A model generated the notes under the pieces. It saw nothing but the letters and a program-made list of their open reading frames with translations. It did no database searches and was not told the DNA's origin. Shown in pieces: positions 1-10,081 of a stretch of DNA of 64,000 nucleotides. Both the position numbers and the translations under genes were made by a program. The DNA lies in NCBI RefSeq assembly GCF_029227915.1, contig NC_079884.1:9486001-9550000 (forward strand), in the 5' to 3' direction. This stretch comes from Hydractinia symbiolongicarpus (lineage: Eukaryota > Cnidaria > Hydrozoa > Anthoathecata > Hydractiniidae). How positions within the stretch are numbered: the stretch's first letter is position 1; every line of letters begins with the position of its first letter.

Positions 1-557
1 AAACGTCTTGTCTGGCATTATAATTCATAAAGGTTCTGCAGGGCATTTACCTGAATCAATCCAGGGAAATCCTCTTAATTTTAAGGTCACTGTCGAAAAT
101 ATGTTTAGTTAGCGTCATTTCTTATTACAAAAGTGAGTCGGTCGGTCGGTCGGATAAATTTTTTTCCTGAAAAATTACAAAAATACTATATTTCGCAGCC
201 ATATTTTGTTATTTGTTTTAAATGTACGCCAGCTGTATTTTTAGCCTCCGTTTCAAGTTCGATTTTTGTCAGTCGACGTCGTTCCCATGGTTTTCGCGTA
301 TTCAGCGATTCGGTTTGGCGTCATAACAATTTTTTTGGAGGTGAAAAGTTTCTGTATTTTAGGTGAAGAGAGTGCAGAGCTACACATGTTTTGGAGTTTT
401 AAGAACAATGTTAGGAAGTTTGAGCAAAGGCAATTTTTTAGAGCAATATCTAGATAGCTAAGCATCATTTCCAGACAGATTTTTATTGTGGTTACCTTTT
501 GTTAGCTAATTACTCTTCCATTTCCACATTTTTTTGCATTCTTCCCCCTACGAACTA
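1..557. other. Non-coding flank with GTCGG repeats
   Basis: I see no supportable gene. A short run of GTCGG units lies at 134-153. The motif TTAGCGTCA at about 109-117 recurs in inverted orientation next to another GTCGG run near 1628-1650, so 104-1655 may be one larger decayed inverted-repeat element. Confidence 0.4.
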
Positions 558-1299
558 CAGTACTGAAAAAAAGTTGTTTAACATCGTGCTTCGCGTATTG
601 CGACGGTATTCTCGATAGACGTTTTTTTACTTTCAAATTGTATCGAGAGGGCTTCGCGATGCATCCGTCTCGATATCATTCTCGAAGCTATTGAGGCCAT
701 TAACACTTTTTCATAATAGAACTATTTTAAAAATAAGAGTGTATTCAACAATGATCGCGGATGTTTAAATGTAATTATACTTCCTTTGTGTTATATTTTT
801 TTAACTTATGCATAACAATCTAGGGTACACAGCTAGCGTTAATCTTTCTTTTTTAGATCCCATTTTAAAAATTTAAGAACTAAGAACGGCGATAGAAAAG
901 CGTTGTTAGATCTCATTTTAAAAATTTAAGAACGAAGAACAGCGTTAGAAAAAAAATATGTTGAAAGAGTAATGCGCTAGAATTACTTTAATAAATATGA
1001 AAGTTAAAAATTTTCTTATAATATACACCTATTTAAAAGAAAATTAAAAGATAAAGCAGAGATGTGTTTGAAATAGAAAAAACTTTCTCTCTATTCTCAT
1101 TAAAAAAACTTTCTCTTTATTCTCATTATCACCTACCTTCGCGACACATCGAGACGGATTTTGTCACGATACTAGATTCTTGATAGATCGCAACAATTTA
1201 TTTTAATTGTTTCTTATTATTATAAATTGGGTACGTTGCGTATCGAGGTAGTCCGCGGACGTTGCGCTCGATATGTTAAACAACCTTTTTCCAGTACTG
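558..1299. mobile_element. TA-flanked terminal-inverted-repeat element (MITE)
   Basis: Both ends carry the inverted repeat CAGTACTGAAAAAAAGTTGT (left) and its near-complement (right, ending in CAGTACTG), and each end abuts a TA dinucleotide (556-557 and 1300-1301). This is the layout expected of a Tc1/mariner-type non-autonomous element. Inside, a unit of about 48 bp is tandemly duplicated (about 857-950; both copies contain ATTTTAAAAATTTAAGAAC). No transposase frame is visible. The superfamily call is inferred from the TA flanks only. Confidence 0.65.
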
Positions 1300-1662
1300 T
1301 AGGTTTGTTTTCACCCTGCAAGATTTTAAAAATGGCGGATGTAACACAAATGTGATTCGTTAATTAAGCAAAATGTCAATCATCACTACGGCAACAAAGC
1401 TGAACCAAATCGGCAAATTGCTGTATAAATACGAAGCAGAAAAATATAGCACTAAATAGCGCACTGCAGTCCCCTGTTGAAAAAACATTCGTACCTAACA
1501 ACCGTAATTTTGAGGACCACTGGAAAGGTAAATGGTGGATTTTGTTGCGTGTTGAAGATTGTTTGTGGATTGTTTGGTTTATTTTTTACAAATTTACCTA
1601 CTCCCCGGCTCGACTTTCGTCTTTCGAAGTGAGTCGGTCGGGTGACGCTAACCAATTATATT

Positions 1663-2205
1663 TTTGAGGGTGGCCTAAGCTGTATAGCTTAATTTGGATA
1701 TCTCCTAAAGCTGTATCATACAGCTTAATTAGGTGACATACATCTAAATTAGGAGGTAGAAAAAGGTTTTCCTCAATTTTTTGAAAAATGTAATTTTTAG
1801 CAGAATCACTGCTGCAGCTCTTTCATTGTCAGTTTGACCACTACATTATAAAAAAAGATTAGTACTTCCAGCACCCCGGGTTCAAAAGATATGGAATAGA
1901 AACAATGGCTCACTGTATGTCACGTCATGTGATACAGCCTGTTTAAGCGGCTTTTTTTAAAACTTTAAATTTAGAGGATCTCTGGGGTGCTATGAAAAAA
2001 CTAAGGTATTGGAGATGTTTATATGCACGTAAATGTTGGATTTACTCAGTTAGATAGATGCTAAAATTCAGTTAAATGTGTGCTTTCCACCACCAAGGTT
2101 TTGTACATCTTAACTAAGCTGTAAAATGCCCAAACCTAATTAAGCTGACATCCAAATTAAGCTGTACAGCTTAATTAAGAGGATTTCTCTGACTGTGTTT
2201 TCTAA
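1663..2205. mobile_element. Foldback element with AGCTTAATT-rich inverted ends
   Basis: The left arm (about 1670-1755) and right arm (about 2108-2195) are inverted copies built from the module AGCTGTA(C/T)AGCTTAATT, itself a near-palindrome. The right arm read on the minus strand matches the left arm over about 30 bases, including AGCTTAATTTGGAT. The middle (about 450 bp) has no coding frame. I could not define a target duplication, so the exact ends are uncertain. Confidence 0.5.
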
Positions 2206-2414
2206 ATATCTCTTAAGGCCAGGATACACTTGTAAAATATATATATTCTATAATACAGTTATGGTTTTTCTGCAATATACTTATAATTTCTTGTAACATC
2301 ATTATAATTTCATTTAATTTCATATAATCGTTGCAACAACAACCCTAGCAAATAATGATCTATTGTCACACAAACAAAAGGCATTTGAAACCAGATCACC
2401 AACAATATTATAAA

Positions 2415-2762
2415 TTGCAATAGTTTAGTGGTAACAACTCTTGCACTTTGTGCGGAAGACCGGCCTTTGATTCCCCTTGGTGGCGATTCAACATGGGTGA
2501 GTGAATGTTACCGTAGCCCTGGGATAACCCAAACCATGTGAGGAAATTAGGGAAATGACACATTGTGTGGGTTGTCGGCTGTTGCCTGCAGTTGTCTAGT
2601 GGAGCGCGGAACTCTAATTGGGTCTGCGTAGCTCAAAATGAGCATTAAATACACTAGGACTCCCCATCTAAGCCATGGCCCCTCCTGGAAATAATAGACT
2701 TGGTATATCCCTCTATATTTGTGAAGTAGCCATGTAAAATATGCACATCTATCTATCTATTA
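2415..2762 (+). mobile_element. tRNA-derived SINE
   Basis: An A-box-like TAGTTTAGTGG at 2421-2431 fits TRGYNNARNGG. A B-box-like CCTTTGATTCC at 2464-2474 lies at tRNA-like spacing. The roughly 270-bp body that follows is non-coding and ends in an ATCT repeat tail (2748-2761). An internal RNA polymerase III promoter, a longer unrelated body and a simple-repeat tail make a SINE much more likely than a tRNA gene. No cloverleaf with acceptor pairing is evident. Confidence 0.7.
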
Positions 2763-2809
2763 TTAAAATCAAACTTGTCTGATTTTATTTAAATATTATA
2801 GCTATGCAT

Positions 2810-3165
2810 CAAATTATGAGGTTATGACGCAACATTTTATCGCAGCTATTCGTTTTTAAACTTTTAAAAAGCGATCTAAAAAAACATTTCTATCGCCGCT
2901 TTTCGTTTTTAAACTTTAAAAATGCGATCTATAAAAACGCTTAATTACTGCAATTAAAATTTTCAAAAGATTTTGCGCAAAATAGATTGCTAAAATTGAT
3001 CTTGCAACCTATTGTGATAAAACAATCGATCGAGTGGGATCATTTTTTATCAGCGAGGCAATTATTTTCTTAAAAAAACAAAAGCTATCGCAATATTATT
3101 GTTCTGTGTAACCATTTATGTGACTTTCACGTCCGCGGTAGATTACATTCAGACTGTACTGTAAC
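2810..3165. repeat. Diverged relative of the 558-1299 element
   Basis: Two tandem copies of a unit containing CTATCGCCG and TTTTTAAACTTT with GCGATCTA (about 2845-2940) match the inverse of the tandem unit inside the 558-1299 element. The right end near 3130-3165 has TCCGCGG and a CTGTACTGTA run resembling that element's terminus. The left terminus is not preserved. The call rests on visual similarity only. Confidence 0.35.
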
Positions 3166-3388
3166 AAAAATAACACCATTTCAATCTTTCAATGTAGCAT
3201 ATGCCCATTGTGATACAAAAGAATTTATTTTAGACATTATCTTAACTATAAATCTATCAATACAGGTATTGATTTTCGCCATTAAGGAAATTTAATTATA
3301 TGTATAAAGTTGGAATCATATCAAAACCTTACTTGACATTTAAATATATATATATATACAAAAAAAAGATAAAATATTATTGTTGTTT

Positions 3389-3556
3389 TTATTCTTCTTC
3401 TTCACTTGAATCGGTCATAGAATCATCATATTCATCTCCAGATTCATCTTCAGATTAGACCACATTAGCGCAATCTCGGCAAGAACACATATCAGTACAG
3501 CGCAGGTTGTTGATGACGCACAGGCAACGATCGCCACATTTGCTTTTGCATTCATC
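3389..3556 (-). pseudogene. CXC-type cysteine tail of a decayed gene (last exon fragment)
   Basis: On the minus strand a frame runs through the spaced cysteines CKSKCGDRC.CV....CTDMCSCRDC, followed by an in-frame stop and then an acidic tail of Asp/Glu/Ser. Cysteine tails like this close several cnidarian repeated gene families. The fragment starts exactly where the GAT-rich 3' end of the minus-strand LINE begins. The other pieces of a plausible parent gene lie beyond the LINE at 9801-9942 and 10082-10759, so it is probably the C-terminus of that gene, split by the insertion. The internal stop shows it is no longer intact. Confidence 0.5.
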
Positions 3557-3756
3557 ATCATCATCATTCTCGGCTTAACGTCCGTTTTCCATGCTACCAT
3601 GGGTTGGATGGGGTATATTAATGACCCTCTTCGAATCTGATCTAGACTGTGTTAGAACTAAACTCAACTTCCTCTGTATCAAGTCTGTCCTTATAACCTC
3701 CTGCCAAGTCTTTCTCGGTCTGCCTCTCGAGCTTGCCCCAGGAACTATCAAGTCTC
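3550..3756 (-). mobile_element. LINE 3' end, portion beyond the copia insertion
   Basis: Read on the minus strand this continues the LINE reading frame broken at 8594 (the frame resumes as DLIVPGASSRGRPRKTW...). It then gives the 3' untranslated region with CCATCCAACCCATGG...AACG and ends in GAT repeats at 3551-3567. The same order, uninterrupted, is seen in the diverged + strand copy at 51740-52450. The two LINE parts are separated exactly by the copia element and its GTCTC duplication. Confidence 0.8.
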
Positions 3757-3978
3757 TGTTGATCTTCTATCTAGGCGATTACTAATAAGAATCACTTGGT
3801 GGTGGGGTTTTAATTGTGTTGAACCAGTATCATTGGTAATTCGTTGTGTTTAGTCAGAGTGGTGTTCAATAGTGTTGAGTTGAATCAATCACACTAATTT
3901 AGCGTTGCGTTATACACAGAAAGAACTATTGAGAAGATAACCTACAGGTTAGTCTTATATATATATTCCTATTTAACA
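3757..3978 (+). repeat. 5' LTR of copia element
   Basis: This 222-bp direct repeat begins TGTTGATC and ends TTTAACA, giving the TG...CA ends typical of LTRs. It looks identical base for base to 8372-8593. It is preceded by GTCTC (3752-3756), which recurs immediately after the 3' LTR. The two LTRs appear to have no differences, which suggests recent insertion. Confidence 0.95.
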
Positions 3979-3996
3979 AATGGTAGCAGAGGAATA
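3979..3996 (+). other. Primer-binding site, initiator Met-tRNA type
   Basis: Two bases after the 5' LTR, TGGTAGCAGAGGA is complementary to the 3' end of eukaryotic initiator tRNA-Met, whose CCA end pairs with TGG. This is where minus-strand DNA synthesis would start. Confidence 0.85.
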
Positions 3997-4004
3997 AAAT
4001 TGAA

Positions 4005-7000
4005 ATGTCAAAAAGTTGGGTCCCCCCACCATCATTAGACAAAGAGACGAGTTACAAAGATTGGAAAAAAGAAGTGCAAATATGGCAAGCACTGACAGAA
4101 TTAAAGGCAGAAAAACAAGGGCCAGCTATATTCATGGGCTTAAGAGGGAAAGCTAAAGAATCAGTTCTAGAATTAGACATTGAACAGATAAGTGCAGCAA
4201 CTGGAGTAAAAGCCATTACTAACAGATTGGACAAAATATATTTAAAAGATGAGAATCAAACTGCTTACCTAGCTTATGAAACCTTTGAAAAATTTAAGCG
4301 ACCGCCTGAGATGAGTATGAATGACTATCTTATAGAGTTTGAACGGTTATACCATAAGATCCAAGGACATAATATGGTACTTCCTGATGGAGTGTTGGCA
4401 TATAGAGTTCTACAAAGTGCCAACCTTACACCAGAGCAGCAACAGTTAGCAAGAGCAACTTTAAATGAACTACGGTATGATGCAATGGTACGGCAGTTAA
4501 AGAAAATATTTGGGGATACGGTGGCCTCATTAGGAACAAATACTGAAGTAAAGATAGAACCAGTTCTTCAGGCAAGTGCAGATACAATTGAGCAAAATTA
4601 CTTCACTCAAAGAGGGGGATATCAACGCTCAAGGTTTAGAAGAGGAAGACCTGCAACTGCTTCAAATCAGAGATATGCAGGAAGAAAAACCAGACCCAAC
4701 AATAGAAGAATGAATCCATCCGATCAATCTGGAAGCCCATCAAGATGCAATATTTGCCAATCTATATATCACTGGGCTTCAAACTGTCCACACTCTTATG
4801 AGAACCAGGAACCTGTTTATCTGGAGACAGAAATTGTCCCAAACGAAATTCCTTTGTTACTGAGTCAAGCTTCCATGAAAAAAGCAGAGGCAGTTTTAGA
4901 TTTTATCAACAATTCGGTTACAATGTTTGGAGAACACCATCCTTTAAAATTTACCACTACAGGTCATTATTGCATACCTTTGAACAACAACATAATAGAG
5001 ATGGATGGAAAGAAACATGACCACTTGTTACCCCAGGTTGCCTTTGTTTGTGCAAGTACAAAATCAAGAAAAAGTAAGATTATCAAACTTCATCGTCAAT
5101 TTTGCCATCCAAGTGCTGAAAAATTAAAATCTCTCATCAAAGCATCTAATTCCTTCTTAAATGACCGAAGTGAAGTTATGAAAGTCATCGATGAAGTATC
5201 AAACTCTTGTGAAGTGTGCATCAAATACAGAAAACCAAGACCGCGCCCTATTGTTGGCTTACCAATGTCATCAGAATTTAACCAGTGTGTGGCTCTAGAT
5301 CTTGTGCAACTTTCGCAATCATTATGGTTTATCCATATCATAGATGTTTTTACCAGATTTTCATCAGCAAAATTGACAAAGACGAAAGACAAAGATGTAA
5401 TAACAGATATTATCTTTGAAATTTGGTTAGCCCGATTTGGTCAACCAAGGAAGTTTCTAGCTGATAATGGTGGAGAATTTGTTAACAAAGTGTATGAAGA
5501 AATGTGTGAGCAGTTTAACATAGAGTTTTCAACAACTGCAGCTGAAAGTCCTTGGTCAAATGGACTATGTGAACGACACAATGGTATGATTAAGGAAATG
5601 CTGAAAAAAATTATTGAAGACACAAAATGTACACACAATCGGGCACTATTCTGGGCTATAAGTGCAAAGAATTCTTTATCAAACAACAAGGGATTCTCAC
5701 CAAATCAACTTGTTTATGGTAAAAATCACGACTATCCCTGCATCCTCACTGATCATTTGCCAGCTATGAATGACACAGTTTCAAGCAAAACCGTGGCCCA
5801 TAACCTTGCTGTAATGCATGCATCACGAAGAGCCTTTATAGCGGCAGAGTCTTCTGAGCGTATACGAAGAGCATTGAGACATAATGTTCAGTGTTACAAT
5901 GATGAGCGATATATCAATGGAGATAGAGTTTTTTATAAGAGAAAAGACAGTGAAAAATGGCATGGACCAGGCACTGTAATTGGACAGGAGAATAAGCAAG
6001 TCCTTGTAAAACATGGTGGAAGTTATGTTAGAGTACACATGTGTCGCTTGCAGAAGTTGGACCAAGTTTTGCATTCACAGAAACCTTTACAAGACACGGA
6101 AAGGAGTACTGAAGTGACAACTACACAAGTGAACAATTGCATTCCGCTTGAACGCGATGATGTTTTTGGTGAATATGTTGGTGCAGATGATTTTGACAGT
6201 AACAATACAGAAGAACCAGAAAATGAGAAAACAACAAATTTACAAACAACAAAAGAAACAACATCAGACGGTGCCTCAATGAATGAAACAACAACACACA
6301 AGATATCAACAAATGAAATCACAACCAATCGAAATGTTAGCAATTCGTCAACAGTCCAAGGAATACCAAAGTTGAAGACAAAAATCATTTACAAGCTAAC
6401 TCCCGACAGTGAATGGACAAGGGGATTAGTCCACAGCAGAGCAGGAAAAGTGAGCAGAAAAGGAAAAGAAGGCAGACAGTATGGTAGCTGTTTAAATGTC
6501 CAAAATGAAGACACAGGTGAAATAAATTGGTTAGATTTCAAAAGATGTGTGAGTGACTGGCAACCTGTTGTTGAGACAAACGAAACTGAAGAAGTACTAT
6601 TATCGACACAAGCAACTGTTACAGATGAGGTCCTAAATGCAAAGTATAAAGAATTAGCCAATTGGGAAGACAACAAAGTTTTCTCCACCATAGAAGATAA
6701 GGGTCAATCTCCAATATCCACAAGATGGGTGGTCACAACAAAGAATATAGAGGGATACAAAACAGTTAAAGCTCGTTTGGTCATAAGAGGTTTTGAAGAA
6801 GAAGAGGTCAAAAATCTGACTAAGGACTCCCCAACTTTTTCAAAAGAAAGTCTTCGCATTGTACTTACGATGTTAGCAACCTATGAATGGGAATGTCACA
6901 CCTTAGATGTCAAGACGGCATTTCTTCAAGGCAACCAGATTGACAGAGAGGTTATCATAAAGCCCCCAAAGGAAGCAAATACAACAGGTGTGCTCTGGAA

Positions 7001-7970
7001 ACTAAATAAAGTTGTATACGGCCTTGCTGATGCTTCAAGAGCTTGGTATCTACGTGTGAAGGAAGAGCTAATCGGCTTGGGGTTGAGAATGTCTTTATTT
7101 GATGAAGCATTATTTTATTGGATTCAAGATGACTGCTGCCAAGGACTGATTGTAATACATGTTGATGATTTTCTATGGGGAGGATCCCATGATTTTCAAG
7201 TGAAGGTTATTTCGCCTATCAGAGAAACTTTTCTCATTGGATCTGAAGATTACTCCAATTTCAAATATGTTGGTGTCAATATACAACAATCTAATGGTTC
7301 AATTAACTATGACCAAAAGAACTATGTGGCAGGTATGGAACTGGTCAAGATTCAAAACACAACAGACAGACATCGTCAACTATCACATGAAGAACAATCA
7401 AACTTCCGATGTATATGTGGGCAACTAAACTGGATGTCATCGCAATCAAGGCCTGACATTTCATTTGATGTGTGCCAACTAAGCACAAAACTAAACTGTG
7501 CAGTAGTTGATGATGTCATGAGAGCCAATAAAGTGGTAAAGAAGTTGAAATTGGATCCCAACATTTCCTTGAAATTTTGGAAACTTAAGCTTCCATTACA
7601 ACTGATCTTATATTCTGATGCTTCATTTGGGAACCTTCAAGATGGCAGCTCTCAAAGTGGAATTTTTATTTTCCTGAAAGGTGTTGAGAATCTTATGGCA
7701 CCTATCACATGGCAGTCTAAAAAGATTAAGAGAGTTGCGCGTAGCACTCTTGCTGCTGAGACACTAGCTCTTGTTAATGGTATTGATACATGCATATGGG
7801 TGAAGAATGTGATAAATGAAGTGTTGAATACTAATCTAGAAGGCATCTTATGTCATACAGATAACAAATCATTGTTTGAAGCTGCCCATTCAACAAAATC
7901 TTTGGAAGACAAACGGTTAAGGGTTGATATGGCTTCCCTATCGACAGAGTATCAATCAGAAAGAGATTGA
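4005..7970 (+). CDS. Copia gag-pol polyprotein, protease core missing and RNase H frameshifted
   Basis: A single 1,321-codon frame starts at the first ATG after the primer-binding site. Gag occupies about residues 1-200, and a CX2CX4HX4C zinc knuckle lies at 248-261. Integrase has the HHCC site at H363, H368, C402 and C405 and the catalytic triad D432, D487, E523 (D-54-D-35-E). The reverse transcriptase carries its catalytic HVDDF at about 1052-1056, and RNase H follows with YSDAS near 1206. Two oddities stand out. Between the zinc knuckle and the integrase, only the tail of the aspartic protease remains (residues about 285-345, with IPLLLS and TTTGHYC); no D-S/T-G/A catalytic motif is present, as if an in-frame deletion removed it. 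Near 7940 a one-base insertion shifts the frame, so the last 40 or so RNase H residues continue in another frame to about 8074. Either the element relies on protein supplied in trans, or it is dead. Confidence 0.92.
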   Translation: MSKSWVPPPSLDKETSYKDWKKEVQIWQALTELKAEKQGPAIFMGLRGKAKESVLELDIEQISAATGVKAITNRLDKIYLKDENQTAYLAYETFEKFKRPPEMSMNDYLIEFERLYHKIQGHNMVLPDGVLAYRVLQSANLTPEQQQLARATLNELRYDAMVRQLKKIFGDTVASLGTNTEVKIEPVLQASADTIEQNYFTQRGGYQRSRFRRGRPATASNQRYAGRKTRPNNRRMNPSDQSGSPSRCNICQSIYHWASNCPHSYENQEPVYLETEIVPNEIPLLLSQASMKKAEAVLDFINNSVTMFGEHHPLKFTTTGHYCIPLNNNIIEMDGKKHDHLLPQVAFVCASTKSRKSKIIKLHRQFCHPSAEKLKSLIKASNSFLNDRSEVMKVIDEVSNSCEVCIKYRKPRPRPIVGLPMSSEFNQCVALDLVQLSQSLWFIHIIDVFTRFSSAKLTKTKDKDVITDIIFEIWLARFGQPRKFLADNGGEFVNKVYEEMCEQFNIEFSTTAAESPWSNGLCERHNGMIKEMLKKIIEDTKCTHNRALFWAISAKNSLSNNKGFSPNQLVYGKNHDYPCILTDHLPAMNDTVSSKTVAHNLAVMHASRRAFIAAESSERIRRALRHNVQCYNDERYINGDRVFYKRKDSEKWHGPGTVIGQENKQVLVKHGGSYVRVHMCRLQKLDQVLHSQKPLQDTERSTEVTTTQVNNCIPLERDDVFGEYVGADDFDSNNTEEPENEKTTNLQTTKETTSDGASMNETTTHKISTNEITTNRNVSNSSTVQGIPKLKTKIIYKLTPDSEWTRGLVHSRAGKVSRKGKEGRQYGSCLNVQNEDTGEINWLDFKRCVSDWQPVVETNETEEVLLSTQATVTDEVLNAKYKELANWEDNKVFSTIEDKGQSPISTRWVVTTKNIEGYKTVKARLVIRGFEEEEVKNLTKDSPTFSKESLRIVLTMLATYEWECHTLDVKTAFLQGNQIDREVIIKPPKEANTTGVLWKLNKVVYGLADASRAWYLRVKEELIGLGLRMSLFDEALFYWIQDDCCQGLIVIHVDDFLWGGSHDFQVKVISPIRETFLIGSEDYSNFKYVGVNIQQSNGSINYDQKNYVAGMELVKIQNTTDRHRQLSHEEQSNFRCICGQLNWMSSQSRPDISFDVCQLSTKLNCAVVDDVMRANKVVKKLKLDPNISLKFWKLKLPLQLILYSDASFGNLQDGSSQSGIFIFLKGVENLMAPITWQSKKIKRVARSTLAAETLALVNGIDTCIWVKNVINEVLNTNLEGILCHTDNKSLFEAAHSTKSLEDKRLRVDMASLSTEYQSERD

Positions 7971-8350
7971 ATTAAAGTGGATTTCTACCAAACATCAGTT
8001 AGCAGACGTGTTAACAAAACAAGGAGCAAATAGCACACTCTTAATGAATGTGCTACAGAGGGGTCATGAAGAATAATAGTGACCAATTAAATGTTGAGTT
8101 ATGAAAATTTGAATATTGTGTTCAAAAATTAAGTTTTTTTTGAGTTTTTATCTTTTAGAATTTTTATGTTTAAATTCCACACAAGTAATCACACGAAGAA
8201 AGAGAGATACATGTAGTGATGACTTAACCAAGACTAGTACAGTAGAGGGTTTTGGTGAAAAGCCAGTTTTGCCCCTAGACCACTGTACTAAGCGAGTAGG
8301 AGTCGCTATAAATTCCTCTCAACATTCGAATAACCAACTGAACGCCAAAC

Positions 8351-8371
8351 AGAAAGAAAATAGAGGGAGAT
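8351..8371 (+). other. Polypurine tract of copia element
   Basis: A run of A/G with one interrupting T (AGAAAGAAAATAGAGGGAGA) directly precedes the 3' LTR. This is the expected primer site for plus-strand synthesis. Confidence 0.8.
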
Positions 8372-8593
8372 TGTTGATCTTCTATCTAGGCGATTACTAA
8401 TAAGAATCACTTGGTGGTGGGGTTTTAATTGTGTTGAACCAGTATCATTGGTAATTCGTTGTGTTTAGTCAGAGTGGTGTTCAATAGTGTTGAGTTGAAT
8501 CAATCACACTAATTTAGCGTTGCGTTATACACAGAAAGAACTATTGAGAAGATAACCTACAGGTTAGTCTTATATATATATTCCTATTTAACA
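8372..8593 (+). repeat. 3' LTR of copia element
   Basis: This 222-bp LTR runs from TGTTGATC to TTTAACA and reads identical to the 5' LTR. It is followed by the target duplicate GTCTC (8594-8598), beyond which the minus-strand LINE frame resumes. Confidence 0.95.
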
Positions 8594-9748
8594 GTCTCTA
8601 CACTTTCTTACCCAATTATCCTTCTCCATTCTTTCCAAGTGCCCCAGCCAATTCAATCTTCTTATCTGGATAACATCTTTAATTCTACGGATACTTAGCC
8701 TGCTTCTTAGCTCATCTGAACTCTTTCTGTCTCTCAGACTGGCGTTACACTTCCACCTTACCATTTTCATATCATTCCTTTCTAAACGGTCAAGACCTTC
8801 CTGCTTCACTGCCTCGGTACGGTACAACATAATGCTTCTTACACAGGCCTCATACAACCTACCTTTTACTACAATTGACAAGACTCTGTTAGTCAACAAA
8901 GGAAGTAACTCTCTGAACTTTTTCCAAGCAAAACCAATCCTGCAAGTAACACTTCTTCCAACACCCCCTTCATTGCCCAACATATCATCTAAGTAACAAG
9001 TTCTCAACTATCTCTAACAAGCCACTGTTGTACATCATGAAAGCTGGACATACTTCATTCTCTATAATCTCACCTTTGCAACGCTTGCATACAAACTGAA
9101 TGTCAGCTGTTAACCTTCCACCAGTACTACTGCACTACTTAAGTACCCAATGCTTGCGAGTCTGACAAAAATTTGAGTTACTACTAACCCCTTTCCTGCC
9201 AACTCCACAAGGCCACTTTCCAACTACAAGGTCACACTTGGCTGCAATGCTACTAATCATGACTTTAGACTTTGCTGTGTTCACCCTTAGCCCTTTCTCT
9301 TCTAGTCCTTTCTTGTACTTCTCAAACTTTTCAATTAATTCTTCCATCGAATCTGCTATGAGAACCAAATCATCTGCATACAATAACTCCCATGGACAAC
9401 CTGTTTTGAACTCCATTGACAGAGCTTCTAAGACTGGAACAAAAAACAAAGGACTAAGTGCAGAACCCTGATGTATACCAACATTTAAATTCACTAAATT
9501 CATCCTGACATGACTCCTAGCATGGCTGTACATAGACTGTACCATCGTAACTAGCCACTCATCCACACCTAATTTTCTCATAGCCCACCAAAAAGCCTTT
9601 ATTCCTCCTCTGTGCTAGCCAACACCTTCATCATTACGTATACACTTCTCACCTACAACATCTTGATTAGTCTTCTTCATTCGCTTTGCTATCTTGAATA
9701 CCTCATTGCGCTCTTCCCTTCTTAACACAGATAAAAGCTCAAGTATCT
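8594..9748 (-). mobile_element. Non-LTR retrotransposon (LINE), 5'-truncated and decayed
   Basis: On the minus strand the pieces appear in LINE order. A frame at about 9745-9610 contains LRREERNEVFKIAKRMKK. Next comes reverse transcriptase at 9581-9135 with the catalytic YADDLVLIA and the GIHQGSALSPL palm motif. A cysteine-rich PHD-like stretch (CGVGRKGV...CKRCKGEI) lies at about 9225-9060. The C-terminal region at 9007-8594 includes MLGNEGGVGRSV and IRRLNWLGHLERM. Several frameshifts and stops break it, so it is not active. It is cut at 8594 by the copia element and continues at 3756-3550. A second, + strand relative lies at 51740-52450, and a short 3' piece at 10492-10577. No 5' untranslated region is present, which indicates 5' truncation. 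Confidence 0.85.
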
Positions 9749-9800
9749 GTTAAAAAATGGTATTAAAAGCTTGTAAACATCGTCAGCATGTAAAACATAC

Positions 9801-9942
9801 CCATCATCAGAATGAAATTGTCTACTTTGCTGTTTTCCTTCCACTTTACTTCAATTGCTTTTGAATATGTTGCCTGGTCAAATACGCAAACAATCGATTT
9901 GAGCTTTAATGAGTCGATGATCTCCAAGGCTCTTTCCATGAT
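9801..9942 (-). pseudogene. Internal exon of decayed repeated-family gene
   Basis: A minus-strand segment flanked by a splice acceptor (CCAATAG, 9943-9949) and a donor (GTATGTTTTA, 9800-9791) stays open and contains CVFDQATYSKAIEVKWKEN. The DQAxYxKAxEI pattern is one I recognise as recurrent in uncharacterised multicopy cnidarian proteins that end in cysteine-rich tails. Its donor faces the LINE insertion, and the presumed last exon lies on the far side at 3556-3389. The function is unknown. Confidence 0.55.
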
Positions 9943-10081
9943 CTATTGGAAAATTACTTATAAAAAATAATAATACAAAATCAAATAAAAAGTATCTAAA
10001 TAAAAATAATTACAAACAACATGATTTCTGTCACCCCATTAAAAACCCCATTTGCATACGCATATGCAATATATCAATGAT

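Larger units (their letters stand above)
3757..8593 (+). mobile_element. Complete Ty1/copia LTR retrotransposon
   Basis: The element has two identical 222-bp LTRs, a 5-bp target duplication GTCTC (3752-3756 and 8594-8598), a primer-binding site, one long gag-pol frame and a purine tract before the 3' LTR. The primer-binding site TGGTAGCAGAGGA (3981-3993) matches the 3' end of initiator methionine tRNA, the usual copia primer. The order gag, zinc knuckle, integrase, reverse transcriptase, RNase H places it in Ty1/copia and not Ty3/gypsy. It is inserted in the minus-strand LINE. The protein has two defects, described in the coding entry, so autonomy is doubtful despite the young LTRs. Confidence 0.95.

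Noticed and set aside
2415-2500. Possible tRNA gene
   Set aside because: A and B boxes are present but there is no acceptor-stem pairing, and a long SINE body with repeat tail follows.
6023-6691. Minus-strand frames opposite the copia gag-pol
   Set aside because: Shadows of the long + strand coding frame with no domain content.
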